64,000 nucleotides of DNA, taken from contig CM044956.1 of the NCBI GenBank assembly GCA_024516035.1, forward strand, positions 52,112,436-52,176,435, read 5' to 3'. Positions 29,301-44,300 of this stretch are shown piece by piece (position 1 is the first letter of the stretch; each line of letters starts with the position of its first letter). The notes under the pieces were generated by a model. The model was not told the origin of the DNA. It saw nothing but the letters and a program-made list of their open reading frames with translations, and ran no database searches. The stretch comes from Bactericera cockerelli (taxonomy: Eukaryota; Arthropoda; Insecta; Hemiptera; Triozidae). Made by a program: the position numbers and the translations under genes.

Positions 29301-32300
29301 TACTATAGAATAGTGAGATTGGATGGAATACAATACCAGCTCAATAGAGAATTATAAGGTGATAGAATCGGATGATGCTGTTAATATAAATAGACAATGA
29401 TTATACTGCTCAAATTTTGTTGGAATACACACATGACCCTGACCTTAATCCAGAATAACAATGACAACACTACCAACAACAGTGACTAGCGTAATCTGTG
29501 TGAATTCCTACGAGAAGATGTGACTGCGTGAATGTCAGACACCAAGTTCAAGAGTGCTGAACTTAATAACACCGATAAGTACGTGAGTGAAACGTGCTTT
29601 AGAGACGAAATTTCATTTTAAGTTTATGTTACATCAGCTCTTACAATAGAATGTAGGTACATTGTACCTACCTACAGAGTTAGAAAAGAATCTAAAAGAA
29701 CTAAGGAAAGGGAGCAAAGTACATAATTTCAAAATAGTCAGAATTGATTAGACACCTGAGTACCATACGATTTTTTTTTATTTTTTTTTTATCGAAAATG
29801 TTAAAATATATGTTATGTTATTAAACTAGCGGGCTGTCGCCCGCTTTGCGGGCCGAGGCAAGGCCGTGAAAGCAAAAAATCCTTTTTCGCCAATGGCAGG
29901 TGTTGTAGTGGGAATTTCGAAAAATCCCGTCTTATTGCACATCTAGACTATAAGACAAAGCTACCTACCAAATTTCAGCTTCCTAGGACTTACGGTTTGG
30001 GCTGTAGAGCGATGATCAGTCAGTGGTCAGTCAGTGACTTTGACATTTATACAGGGTGAGCATAAAGTCTCACCCCACCCCCCGTATCTCGAGAATGGCT
30101 GAAAATACAAGAAAACGCAAAAACCCGTATTCCTTAATTTTTAGGAGGATTAATTTTCAGCCAAAAAAAATTTGCCTACACGGCCCCAGTCAGGCTGGGC
30201 ATGGACCAACTTTAAAATCTTAAACAGAATGGTATATCTTGTGGCATATTGTTTTAAAGGTCTCATAGAGAAAAAGTTCATTACAACAAATTTCAGTGAG
30301 CTACAACTTACCGTTCTTGAGATACAGGGTCGAACGTCCTGCGTAATATCCATATATTTGGACCTATAACTCGTTAACCGTAAATTATAGAAAAATGAAA
30401 TATGTTGATAATAACTCCTTATGACAAGCCCTGTCGAAAAATTATAACTCGAAATACTCTGTTGATATTAGTTTCTGGTCCGTTTCGTCAGCCAGCCGGA
30501 CGAAAAGTCGAAAAAATTTAACGAAAAAACAAATCCAGTTTTAACTTGTTCAAAAGTTCTTGCCATAAGGAGTTATTATCAACAAATTTCATTTTTCTGG
30601 AATTTACGGTCAACGAGTTCTAGGTCAAAATATATGGATATTACGCAGGACGTCCGACCCTGTATCTCAAGAACGGTAAGTTGTAGCTCACTGAAATTTG
30701 TTGTAATGAACTTCTCTTTATGAGACCTTTAAAACAATATGCCACAAGACATACCATTCTATGTAAGATTTTAAGGTTGGTCCATGCCCAGCCTGACTGG
30801 GGCCGTGTAGGCAATTTTTTTTTAGCTGAAAATCAATCCTCTAAAAATTAAGGAATACGGGTTTTTGCGTTTTCTTGTATTTTCAGCACTCTCGAGATAC
30901 GGGGGTGGGGTGAGACTTTATGCTCACCCTGTATATTAAGATAAAATAAAGGCAAAATTCAGTGGTTACATAAAGAACTACTTTCTATAAGACTTGGCGT
31001 CGGGTAGTTCTTTTTAATAATTTCATTAATATTAAATCAGTCTATATAAAACACTAACATTCGTGTAGTTCCAATTTCATCGAAATCTTTACGGTTTACG
31101 AGGTATAGTTAAGCGTTTAATTAAAAAGGTTGGCGTGTGGTATTTAGCACCAAGATCCACTAGTTTAAGTTGATTAATTTAAAATGGGAACATATACAAT
31201 GCGTTTCGTATAGGTGTTCAATTTTTTGGTTAATTTCGTTACATAGTTTCTGATATTTGCGGGTTGCAAGGATTAACGTTTCATGGAAAACTTACCCACA
31301 TTAACCTTACCCAGCCTGGCTTTGGCCGTAAATAGTTAGTATGCCCATGATAATTCAATGTTGAGTGATCACCCATCAAGTGTTGACCTAGCTAAATGTT
31401 GTTTAAACATGAGGTTCCAACGTGAGAATAACCACCAGGCGACGTTAATACTTGAAGCATTTTCTACCACCTACCCTAAGACTCCAAGGAGTCTTATTAT
31501 TATAACAAAAAAACCATGTTTTATTATTTGTTATTAACACTTCATCATTGCAATTTTGACAAATTTATTTATGTTCATTATCATAGGGTTCTATTGTTGT
31601 ATAGGGTTTCCAGGCCAGGGTTTCTTGGAAACGACTCAAAATATCAAAAAAGCAAAAAACTCATATTCCTTATTTTTAGGGGGATTGATTCTCAGCAAAA
31701 CAAAATTGCCTACACGGCCCCAGTCAGGCTGGGCATGGACCAACTTTAAAATCTTAAATAGAATGGTACGTCGTGTGGCATATTTTTTAAAGGTCTCACT
31801 GAGAAAATTTTATTGCAAAAAATTTCATTGAGCTACAACTTACCGTTCTCGAGACCCACATTTCGACCTATTACTTGTTAACCGTAAGTTCTAGAAGGAT
31901 GAAATTTGTTGATATTAACCCTTTATAGCAAAACGTTTTGTGCAAGATATAACTTTATTTGTTTTTTCGTTAAAACTTTTTCAGCTGTTTGTCGGTTGGC
32001 TGACGAAACCCGACCAGAAACTAAAATCAGTAGAATAGGTTTAGGTATAACTCTTGTTCTAATGGTCTCGTCAGAAGGAGTAATTATTAACCAATTTTAT
32101 CTTTCTGGAACTTACGGTTAACGAGTTATAGGTCAAAACATAATTATGAATATTACCCAGGACGTCCGACCCTGTATCTCGAGAACGGTATGTCGTAGCT
32201 CAATAAAATTTGATTTTATAGTTGTTCCATGCCCAGGTTGCCCAGCCTGACTGGGGCTGGGTAGGCAAAATTTTTTTTGCTGAAAATCAATCACCCTAAA

Positions 32301-35300
32301 ATAAGGAATACGAGTTTTTGTGTTGATATTTTGAGTCGTTTCTGAGAAACACAGGCCTGGGTGAGACTTTATGGAAGCCCTTGTATAGGTATATGTAGGT
32401 AAAATGTATAAAATAGCACAAACCCAAACGCTTATTTGTTACAATCAAGACGATTCGGCATGAGACTGAAAAAGAAAAGGAAGAAATAGAAGAAGAAGAA
32501 ATTTTTTTTAAATAGCCTATGAATCTGGTAATTTTTTATACTATCAAGCCTAACCAAATAGACATCATTTCGAGATAATTTTTAAATTTATTTTCATGCC
32601 ACAACAAAGAATGAGTCCATTGTTTTATTTCGAATAGGTTCCTTGAATGAGAAGAAATTATAGCCTGTGCAAATTAGTCATTGAAAATTTTCTTGGAAAA
32701 ATGAATGAAAACTTTTATAATACGACTGGTAAATTAATTACCTTCCAATAAAAATGATTTATTACCACTATTTAAACAATTAGCGCAAGTGTGTGGTTTT
32801 TCATTTCAAATCATAATTGATTAGGTATAGGTTGTTTGTTCTATTTTATTATCTCGTGTAAAATTTACATTACGTAGTGCGTGAAACATAAAAGTTAAGA
32901 AAATTGTAGATGATAATTATTGAAAGATGAAGAGACTTATATCATTATTAATATCATTAGCTGTATTATTCCAGTTACTCAACAAGTCTATTGTTCACGG
33001 AAAAAATCATCTTGAATCTTTCTTAAGTGTTCATATATCCCAGGAAGTCTCATCCTCTGAAGAAGGTGGTTCTTCTGATCCCAATCGAGACCCTCCTTAT
33101 TGGTGGTACCATCCTGATGAGTACTCCGTACTTACTATGAAAACTCTCCTGATTACTATAATAACATTAATACTTTCTATACGGATGGAAATTCAGACAC
33201 ATATAAGAATACATTATTAAATTATATTCTTCAAAATCAACAAAAACAAAAAAAAATTAAATACAAAATTAAAAATAATAAAAAAAAGCAAACCATTGGA
33301 CAAATCAACTAAGGATTACTTAGAATATTTGATCAAAGTTCTTGATTTTGTTGAGGAAACAGAACCAATTTTAGACATGGTAGAAGAGACGAGAAAAGAA
33401 AATTGAACATTTAGATCCTATCGGTACAGATGAAGAATTTCATGAAGAACCAGAAACAACTCCATTTACTGACGAACCAAATGAAGAGAGAATCGAAGAG
33501 TCCAATGAAGGAGAAAAAGAATTATACAGAATTTATCAAGCGTTGGTTAAAAATAAAACTACCGTTACTGAAGAACCAAAAACAACTCCATTTACTGATA
33601 AACCAGAAACAACTCCGTTCACTGACGAACCAAATGAAGAGAGAATCGAAGTATCCAATGAAGGAGAAAAAGAATTTTACAGAATTTATCAAGCGTTGGT
33701 TAATAAAACAACTACAGTTACTGATAAACCAGAAACAACTCCGTTTACTGATGAACCAGAAACAACTCCGTTCACTGACGAACCAAATGAAGAGAGAATC
33801 AAAGAATTCAATGAAGTAGAAAAAGAATTATACAGAATTTATCAAGCGTTGGTTAATAAAAACACTACAGTTACTGATAAACCAGAAACAACTCCGTTTA
33901 CTGACGAACCAAATTTAGAGAACAAAATACCGGTTACCCAGAAACCAAAAACAACTCCATTTACTGATAAACCAGAAACAACTCCGTTCACTGACGAACC
34001 AAATGAAGAGAGAATCGAAGTATCCAATGAAGGAGAAAAAGAATTTTACAGAATTTATCAAGCGTTGGTTAATAAAACAACTACAGTTACTGATAAACCA
34101 GAAACAACTCCGTTTACTGATGAACCAGAAACAACTCCGTTCACTGACGAACCAAATGAAGAGAGAATCGAAGGATCCAATGAAGTAGAAAAGAATTATA
34201 CAGAATTTATCAAGCGTTGGTTAATAAAACAACTACAGTTACTGATAAACCAGAAACAACTCGTTTACTGACGAACCAATTTTAGAAAAAAAATACCAGT
34301 TACCCAGAACCAAAAACAACTCCATTTACTGATAAACCAGAAACAACTCCGTTCACTGACGAACCAAATGAAGAGAGAATCGAAGAATCCAATAAGTAGA
34401 AAAAGAATTATACAGAATTTATCAAGCGTTGGTTAATAAAACAACTACAGTTATGATAAACAGAAACAACTCCGTTTACTGAGAACCAATTTAAGAAAAA
34501 ATAACAGTTACCAGAAACCAAAAACAACTCCATTTACTGATAAACCAGAAACAACTCCGTTCACTGACGAACCAAATGAAGAGAGAATCGAAGAATCCAA
34601 TGAAGGAGAAAAAGAATTATACAGAATTTATCAAGCGTTGGTTAATAAAACAACTACAGTTACTGATAAACCAGAAACAACTCCGTTTACTGACGAACCA
34701 ATTTTAAAGAAAAAAATACCAGTTACCAGAAACCAAAACAACTCCATTTACTGACGAACCAATTGTAGAGGAAAAAAATCCTGTACAAATAAACCAGAAC
34801 AAAACATACGTTCAAACAACAGAGGATTACTTGGAATATTTGAGCAAACTTCTTGATTTATGAGGAAACAGATGAAGAATTTCATGAAGAACCAAAAGCA
34901 ACTTCATTTACTGATAAACCAGAAACAACTCCATTTACTGACGAACCGAATGAAGAGAGAATCAAAGCATCCAATGAAGGAGAAAAAGAATTATACAGAA
35001 TTTATAAAGCGTTGGTTAATAAAACAACCACAGTTACTGATAAACCAGAAACAACTCCGTTTACTGACGAACCAATTTCAAGAAAAAAATACCAGTTACC
35101 CAGAAACCAGAAACAACTCCGTTTACTGACGAGCAATTTTAGAGAAAAAAATACCAGTTACCAGAAACAGAAACAACCATTTATAACGAACCAAAAGAAG
35201 GAGAATCGAAGAGTACAATGAAGGAGAAAAAACAATTATTACAGACTTTATCAAGTGTTGGTTCAAAAAACAACTACAGTTACTGATAAACCAGAAACAA

Positions 35301-38300
35301 CTCGTTTACTGACGAACCCATTGCAAGAAAAAAATACCAGTTACCAGAAACCAGAAACAACTCCATTTACTAACGAACCAAATGAAGGAGAGATCGAAGA
35401 GTACAATGAAGGAGAAAAACAATTATACAGACTTTATCAAGTGTTGGTTCAAAAACAACTACATTTACTGATAAACCAAAACAACTCGTTCACTGACGAA
35501 CCAATCGCAGAGAAAGAACAAGCAGTAACCCATAAACCAGAACCACTGCATTACTGACGACCAATCGTAAAAGAATCGAAGAGTCCAATGAAGGAGAAAA
35601 GAAATATACAGAATTTATCAGGAGAAGAAATCCCATTAGTTGAAAAAAACTCCAGTTACTATAAACCAGAAACAACTCCGTTCACTGACGAACCAATTGC
35701 AGAGAAAGCAAAACCAGTTACACATAAACCAGAAACAACTCCGTTTACTGACGAACCAATTGAAGAAGAATCGAAGAGTCCAATAAAGGAGAAAAAGAAA
35801 TTATACAGAATTTATCAAGCAGAAGAAACTTATTTGTTCAAAAAACAGATCAGTTACAAATAAACCAGAAACAACTCCGTTTACTGACGAACCAATTCTA
35901 GGAAAAAAATTCCAATACAAACCAAACCAGAAACAACTCCATTTACTGACGAACCAATTGTAGAAAGAATGGAAGAGTTCAATGAAGGAGAAACAGAAAT
36001 ATACAGAATTTATCAAGCAGAAAAAACTCATTAGTGCAAAAAATAACCCAGTTACTAATAAATTAGAAACAACTCCGTTTACTGACGAGCCAATTGCAGT
36101 GGAAAAAACTACAGTTACCGATAACCAGAAACAACTCCATTTACTGACGAGCCAATTCTAGAGAAAAAACTTCCAGTTACTAATAAACCAGAAACAACAG
36201 CATTTACTGACGAACCAATTGCAGAAGAAAGAAATCCTGCTACAAATAAAACAGAAACAACTCCATTTACTGACGAACCAATTGTAGAGAAATACTTCCA
36301 GTTACCATAAACCAGAAACAACTCCATTTACTGACGAACCAATTGTAGAGGAAAAAAATAATGTTACAAATAAACCAGAAACAACTCCATTTACTGACGA
36401 ACCAATTGTAGAGAAATACTTCCAGTTACCCACAAACCAGAAACAACTCCATTTACTGACGAACCAATTGTAAAGAAAAAACTTCCAGTTACCCATAAAC
36501 CAGAAACAACTCCATTTACTGACGAACCCATTGTAAAGAAAAAAACTTCCAGTTACCCATAAACCAGAAACAACTCCATTTACTGACGAACCAATTGTAG
36601 AGGAAAAAAATCCTGTTACAAATAAACCAAAAACAACTCCATTTACTGACGAACCAATTGTAGAGAAAATACTTCCAGTTACCCATAAACCAGAAACAAC
36701 TCCATTTACTGACGAACCAATTGTAGAGAAAATACTTCCAGTTACCCATAAACCAGAAACAACTCCATTTACTGACGAACCAATTGTAGAAGAAAAAAAT
36801 CCTGTTACAATGAAACCAGAAACAACTCCATTTACTGACGAACCAATTGAAGAGAAAAAATTTCCAGTAACAAAAAAATCAGACACAACTCCATATACTG
36901 ACGAGCCAATTGCAGAGAAAAAAACTCTAGTCACCGGTAAACCAGAAACAACTCCATTTAGTGATGATTTTCGTGATTATGATGAAATAACATCAGAGAT
37001 GCCTGTCCAAATATACATCATGTAATATCTTCCATACACAATTATACAGGGTTGAACACGCTAACTTACCCTTTGAAACGGTCATCCTGACGCCTAGAAG
37101 AAACATTGGTTATTATTACTATTATCCGATCTGGTTGCAGGGTTTTCGGTGAAACCTTTACAATTAAAATGCGACCTAATCAGATCTTTTGGGACGAGTT
37201 GATTCAAAGTTATAACGTTCTCATTTGAGATAGATAGTAGTCAGGATGGGGATTTTACCCGCCATTCACTAGGTATCGTAGCAGCTACCCTATAATAACT
37301 CTCTGTCCCGGTAGCTCAGTGGTAAAGCCGGCATACTGTGAATCCAGAGATTCCAGAGGTCGCGGGTTCGAAACCCAGCCGGAACATGACAAGTTATTCA
37401 CCTGCTGGAATAATGGAACGTGTTTTGAGGGAACAGCATTTTCTTCGAAAAGTCTAATCCAGTCGGATATCGAAGTCGGGATCTCTGGAGTATGGGCAGT
37501 AGTCACAAGAGTTATGTGGCTTAAGAACTTAAGGCTTAAGAACATCGGTTTGGAAATTTGGAATACTGGTGTATTGTGGTCGACCTCGAACTATTGATGA
37601 CTTTAAAATCAATTTTCGTCAGAAAATTACAGAAAATTCAAATGAAATGTGAGAAAGTGTTTGTGAATTTCATTTTATCTATTAGTATTGGATATTGGTA
37701 TAAGTAAAGCTACCGGCTACGAAAGCTTTTTGTGACTGCGACCTTAAATAGATTTTTTGTTACATGCCCCTGTAGTTCTAAAGAGATCAAAGCTATTAAT
37801 GTTGCTTAGATTCTATTGGGTGATGAAAAAAAAAAAAAAAACATTCACAAAGAATGTTTTTGTGTTCTGGACCTCTTTCACAGAGACTGCAATTAGGACC
37901 TTAAGCGATGTCCATCTTGTTTAGATGGTAGTTAAGGTAGCCTGTTAAAAAGCCAGTAAAGATTTGGAATTGCTCTTTTTTCAGACACAACTCTTCTTCA
38001 GCTCTTTTGGGCAAATGAGTTATGAACATTTTCGCCAGCCAGTAACCGAGACTATAAACATGTCTGGCTGGGGAACTATAAACAGGGAGTAGACGAGCAT
38101 GTCTGGCTGGGGGACTATAAACAGGGAGTAGACCAGCAGTCGGTCTGGGGGACTATAAACAGGGAGTAGACCAGCAGTCGGTCTGGGGGACTGTAAACAG
38201 GGAGTAGACCAGCATTGGCTTGGTTCTGGGGGCTCTTGTCAATTATTAGCCTCCTTGTAAAGACAGTGGTAGAAGTGCTGAGTCATTCCTCCACTGTCTG

Positions 38301-41300
38301 GCTACCATCGTCTCACGATGACGCCACCCTATGATGATGAGTAGCCGAGACTCGTTTGGGAAGTTCTTCAGAAATACTCCCACTTTCAAAGACTTCAGGG
38401 CATTTACAAATCTTTGAGAAGGAGTTGGGGTTTCGAATGCCACCTCTACAAGAGAGTATAGTTGATGTTGTTGGCATCTTCTGTCTCTTTTGCTCCGTTA
38501 ACTTCTCACCCTTATGCTCTGAAATATTTTCTTGTGTACGAGGCTTCTTTTTAGTGCTGCTACAGCAGGAAGTGGTTCTACGGTTCTTGTCTAGCATCTT
38601 GTGGATCAAGGCATTGTTTCGGCAGACATTTGAACCGCTTTCCAGCAGCCTGAGAGTTCTATAAGATCTTTTTCTTTTAAGCTTTTCAACAGCTTCTGAG
38701 AGATGTTCCTGTTAGTCGCCTTTTACGAAGGGGAAACACTTCGTGGTCTTATTTTTAGACAAGAGCCACACAGCTTCTTTTTATCATAAAATTATAACTA
38801 ATAAAATCAACTATCCTGAATTTCTTGAACTCATCGATTTTACAATAAGTACATGACGCTCCTGGCTCGAAATACACAACTCAGATTATCTGAATTTTAT
38901 TCAGGATCTTGGTAACCTTATCAGCAGTACAGGAATGCTAATATTAATGCAGGAAAGTTTTTCATTGGAAAAGTAAACGTGTTTTATTCATTGTTAATTT
39001 ATTGGATGGAGCTCAACTGCGTAGACTTTATAAAACATGTATGATTTTGGTTATGATTTGGACATTGATAATTTTATCTTACTTCCAGCTCAAAAATTTG
39101 CTCTTCCAGTCATAAAAGGAAATATTACTATACCTGTGCTATAATATCTTGTTCGTATTCAATGTTACAATGTGTATCTACTAGGCATCCGTGAGGTCGA
39201 TATTAAGTACCAGGTAGCATAGGGATCTGTTGGTTCGAATCCCACCCAATGCTTGAATTTTTCCTCATTAATTAGAGAAATGACCACCTAAGACTCTCAG
39301 TGTTAGGTAGTAGAAAATGCTTTAAGCATTAACTTTGCTAGGTGGTTACGTTCCACTAAAGAGTGTTATTATTATTACCTAAATGAGGAAAGTTAACGTA
39401 CCAGAGGAAAATGGTTTTCTTTATGTATAAAACTTCTAGATAGTATACCAGACTAAAACGAATGTGTTTTCAGTATGAAGTATTCAGTTCCAATAAAGAG
39501 TATTATTATTTTATTATTACTAATTTCTCCTATATATATTTTAAAAAAAAAATCTCAACTTAATCTTAAGATCTAAACTTTTTTTCAATTATTATTTTGT
39601 GCCCTTTAATTTCAACATAAGTAAATTTTTACTACAACGATTCCTTAAACTTTTTGCTATTATTTCACCACTTGCTTACAACCGCTCATTTTTATTTGAT
39701 TTTCCTTTTCGTATTCTCACAAAAGTATTCCAAATTCCAAAAGCATCTTGTTACCTCATCAAAGTCATCAAGTGCTGATAAAGCTCCTACCTACTTATAT
39801 CTTATTTCTCAATATTTGGTATTTCCATGCATAAGAAACGACCATTTTTTCCCCTGTTCAGTACAGAATATGTCTGCTGCCTAACACCTAGGAGTAGTTC
39901 AGTGAGTTCTGAACGAGAATACTTATTGTGACCTAAAGGCAACAACTCAAAAAATTAGGATTTGAACTCGATCTTGTCAGAGAACTTGTCCTAATCTAAA
40001 TTGTATGCGCTATATGAATACGGAGTGCTGATTTTTAATCTGTGTCTTTTGAAAGTATACAGTGAATTATGGACACAATACTTCCTCGTGAATGGTTCAC
40101 AATGATAGGTACACTTGGCAAAAAAAGAATATCGATACAATCCATCGACGGCCCAGAAATGTTAACAGCTCAATTTCAAATTTAAATTTTTAACCGAAAA
40201 CAATACTTTCGAAAACAATACCTTACAGACAAAAGAAAGTAAAGTAGACAACAGAAATTAAATTTATTTTATCCATTCTGGAAACTGAAATATAACTACC
40301 TAGCTACCTGCACTCACAAGTCTCGCTTTTGGTATGAAATTTAGCATCTATCAATAATTTTCATGAGTTCCATAAGGTCTCATGTACTTTTCAGGAACGG
40401 TGGTTATATTTTTCATAAGTTTTTTTTTTTAATGTTTATTTAAATTAGATGATAATTATTATTATTTCCATGTAAATAATTTTGTAAATCTTGGCTCATT
40501 TTAAATTTATTTATATAAGTGAAATGGGGGTATCTATGAATAAATTGGGTTATTTTCTTTATTTTACATCCTAATACTATTGTTGAGACATACAATCCAG
40601 CACGTTTAGCAACAACAGATGCCCTTGTCCGGGTTGCTCGTAATCCTCAATTATTATATTTTCGTCTAATAAGAAATCTCACGCTTGCAGGTAATGCAAT
40701 TTCTTGTGAGAACATCACTCATAACTAAGTTCTCATCAAACGAAATTGGTGATTATGATAGTATTATTTTGATTAAATTGACCAAAGTGTCCATTGATAA
40801 GGCGCTCTTATTGATCCTATCACTGTTGGTGTTAATAATAGCAATTCCTGCATCAGTGAATTAAGTTATGACATCGTCCATTGTGTTGTGGTCCATTGTT
40901 ACAGTATTTAGATGATCCAATTTGTGAAGACTCGGTATCACCAGCATCAATAAATTTATTCATTTACATTGATGAAATGAGTCTTTTAGCTCATGGATCG
41001 AACACTTTATTGTGTAATGAAAGTATTGTGGCTTATTGGACTTATTAAGTAAGAGAACGATTTGATAAAATATCTAGTCTGTCTCTTCTGATTATATTTT
41101 TTAAGTATACCAGTGTATAAATTATGTATAGAAATCGTTGTCATCTTAAACTCTTTGAAATCGGATATTTAAAGACATCTGAGTGGTCCCAGTCGTAAAA
41201 CCTGGATTTAGAAACTGAAGAACCACAAAAATATTCCAATCTCCTTTTTTACTCCTAATTTATTTTCGGTTTTATAATGTAAGGATCCTAGATGACCACC

Positions 41301-44300
41301 ATTACACAATCAAGCGATTGCTCAATCCATGGTGACCTTCACCTTCTGTACATTTCTTGGAGGATCGAAGAGCTATGCTCTCCCGTGCATCAATCTGGAT
41401 CCTGGAACTTTACTATTTCAAGTTCTCTATTAGGGTGATTCAATTCTCATGAGTGGGTAATTATTTCTTCTTCAAGATCATCATTGGTACAAGAACTCAC
41501 CGAAACATGAGAAACTCGGAGCTTCCATGGTGGCAATGTTGCGTTCTTTTTCAACACGTGTATGGATTTCTTCGTGTCCTTCATTTTCTATTCTTCCAAT
41601 AACTAATGAAACGAATGGTGCTTGTATTAAAACCTGGCCCAATCATAAAATGCTATTCAAGATGCATTCTCTCCAACTGACCAGTGCTTGTAACGGTTTA
41701 GAAATACGCTCTTGTAGAATGAAACTTGAAGCCAAGATTTTGCATGGAGTATACTTAAACGTGTAAATGGTAATTTCTTTGCTCTCAAGAGGTCTAGGTG
41801 ACGTGAGGGCAAGTTGCAAGTGCAGGTGATTCAGTGGAAGCAGAACAATATTGCATCAAGCAACAATGAAATCGTGGAATGAACAAGAATTCTCTACATC
41901 AAATACAATGCTGGTGCCTTTGTTGCAACTGAAGCTAGAACAAACCTCTGCTTGCAGAACATTACAAGTGGGTCTGATGACCATAACCTCAAAATAATCA
42001 AAACATTTTAACGAGATTCATGCTCGTTTGGTCTGTTATGAGTTATGAGACTTATGATTCTAAATTAGTTGCTTTGATGATTATTAACATAGAACGGAAA
42101 AGGTACGAGGTATTGTATCTATTTTTAACTGAAAAGTCGAAGTAATATCAATTTAATGTATAACAATATGGATTATAATTATTAATAATTGTATCTAACA
42201 TTACATTACAAAATTACATTACATTAATTCTGAATAAAAAATAAAACTCTACCTAATATAAATGCAACAATGACAACAATACACGTGAGAATAGAAGAGA
42301 AGTACATTTACCTTGCCCAGAACTCTTGATCCCATTTTAGAAATATATCTCTCCAACAATGGCTATTTTGGATGCTCCCATGACTTGATATAGGAATTGA
42401 TACTCAAAATTTCTCAGGTGATAATATTATCTACGGCAAAATCAAGAATTGTAGCAAAATTCTCTGCGCATTCATGCTTTGCAATTGTTTGCAAATTCAG
42501 TTTCTCACGCACTCGTATTTCATCTGTCTCATAAGTAGGTAATCTTTTTTTCAAGTACCTGCCCTCTATTTTTGACCTAACTGACATAGACCTATAAACT
42601 TACTTGAAATGTTTACTTTTTATGTATGATAATGTTGTACAAGTAGTGTACTGACAGGTTTATATTAAAAAACAGCATACCTACATTAATTTATTGAGAG
42701 CACAAGTTTAGAGTGTCAGATTTCAAACAAGTCTTTATAAAAAATCAACCAATTGCTATTATTCATGTTAAACTTGCTGTTCTAAACAGTCAAAACATAC
42801 CTACATAATTCAGTACCGAACTACCGACAATTTTGATAACATGGCCATAAAAGTTCATTATTATTGGTTCGTATCAGTGCGTCAGTGTATGTGCTTCAAG
42901 TATATACATGAGTGTTATTATGTTGTTGATTTGAAAGAAATATTTGAATATATTACCATGTAATTTCTTCAAGTATTATTGAAGAAATTTGAAAATTGAA
43001 AGATGGAATATTTAAATATTAAAGAAGAACAGCTGATTTGTTAGGCTATGAGAAGAACTTACCCTATCGATGTTAAAAAAAAAATTAAAGTTGTCTGAGA
43101 GGGACTTTAAAGTTTGTTTTATCATGCAGCTGATGTAAACAAATGATGTACCCAAAGTTACATTTTTGTAACGAAAAAGCATTTGATGTTCTTTTAAAAG
43201 ACCCATTAAGGTCTTAACATCAGAGACTCCACTAACACATTGCGAGCGCTAATGATCAAAACATTTCGGTGAACTAACCTCCAAGCTAGAGAATGGCGCT
43301 TGTGATAATGTCTTGTGACTGACAGTGGTCCAAATTAAGTAATCATGTATTTAAAAAATGATTAGCAAGAAACAGAAAGCAATAAAGTTTAATAGCGTAT
43401 TATTAAAGTGATGCTATTATTGAAGTATTGATGTCTTGTAAAAAAGTTAATCATGATATTATTTTATTATTTTCATAACGAGTCAAATGAATCAATATAG
43501 TGCCTAACTCCAATCATGTGAAGCAATGGACTGGTTTTTTTGTTTGCTGATATTATATCTCACAAGTGAATAGTTTAAGATGATCCCTTATTTGAGGAGC
43601 TTTTTTTCAGACCGTGATTAGTCACACAGATGCAAGATTTGGGAAATTGAATTTTTTTAGTTACAAGTGTATTGTTAGACTTGGAAAAGTGAAAAAAGTA
43701 TCAAATGAAAGCTCAAAAAAACAGAAAAATAAATTAAATTGATTATATTTGAGCTTATAAACCTAAATTCTGAAATTTCAAGTTTTATTTTGGACTAATC
43801 ATGGTTTGACAGGAATGAGTAGACTAATCACGGTTGGAAAAAAATGAGCTGGGACTAATCACGGTTTGAAAAATAAGAAATATTACCCATGTCATTTTCA
43901 TTTTTATAATGCCAGCATTTTTTGTAGCACTGTTGGTAAAGCGATGGACTCCCAAGCCGGTGATCTCAAGTTTGAGCTCATCCTTATATTATTATGACTA
44001 CCTATCTGTCCAGACTTCTATTATGATATTCAGATTAACACAAATCAGAAAAAAATACAAAAGAAATTAAATTAAAAGGCTTTATTAGCTTTGAACAAAG
44101 TAAAAAGACAGCTATATTTTGAGTTGTTTCAAGAAAAGGTACAAGAAATCAATTTGATCTAATCTAGCCTCAATTTGTTCCACATTTAATAATAGGTATG
44201 AGTCCGTATGAGGATAGACCAAAAATTAAACTTTTAGTCCTACTTCATCTTCCAGACATTCACAAATGACTTCTTCCTCAGAGTCATTGGAAATACTTTC

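Noticed and set aside
36302..36934. 210-codon minus-strand frame ([11 protein letters not shown] repeats)
   Set aside because: It is the antisense of the 63-base coding repeat; a repeat unit divisible by three stays open on both strands. The plus strand has the signal peptide and start.
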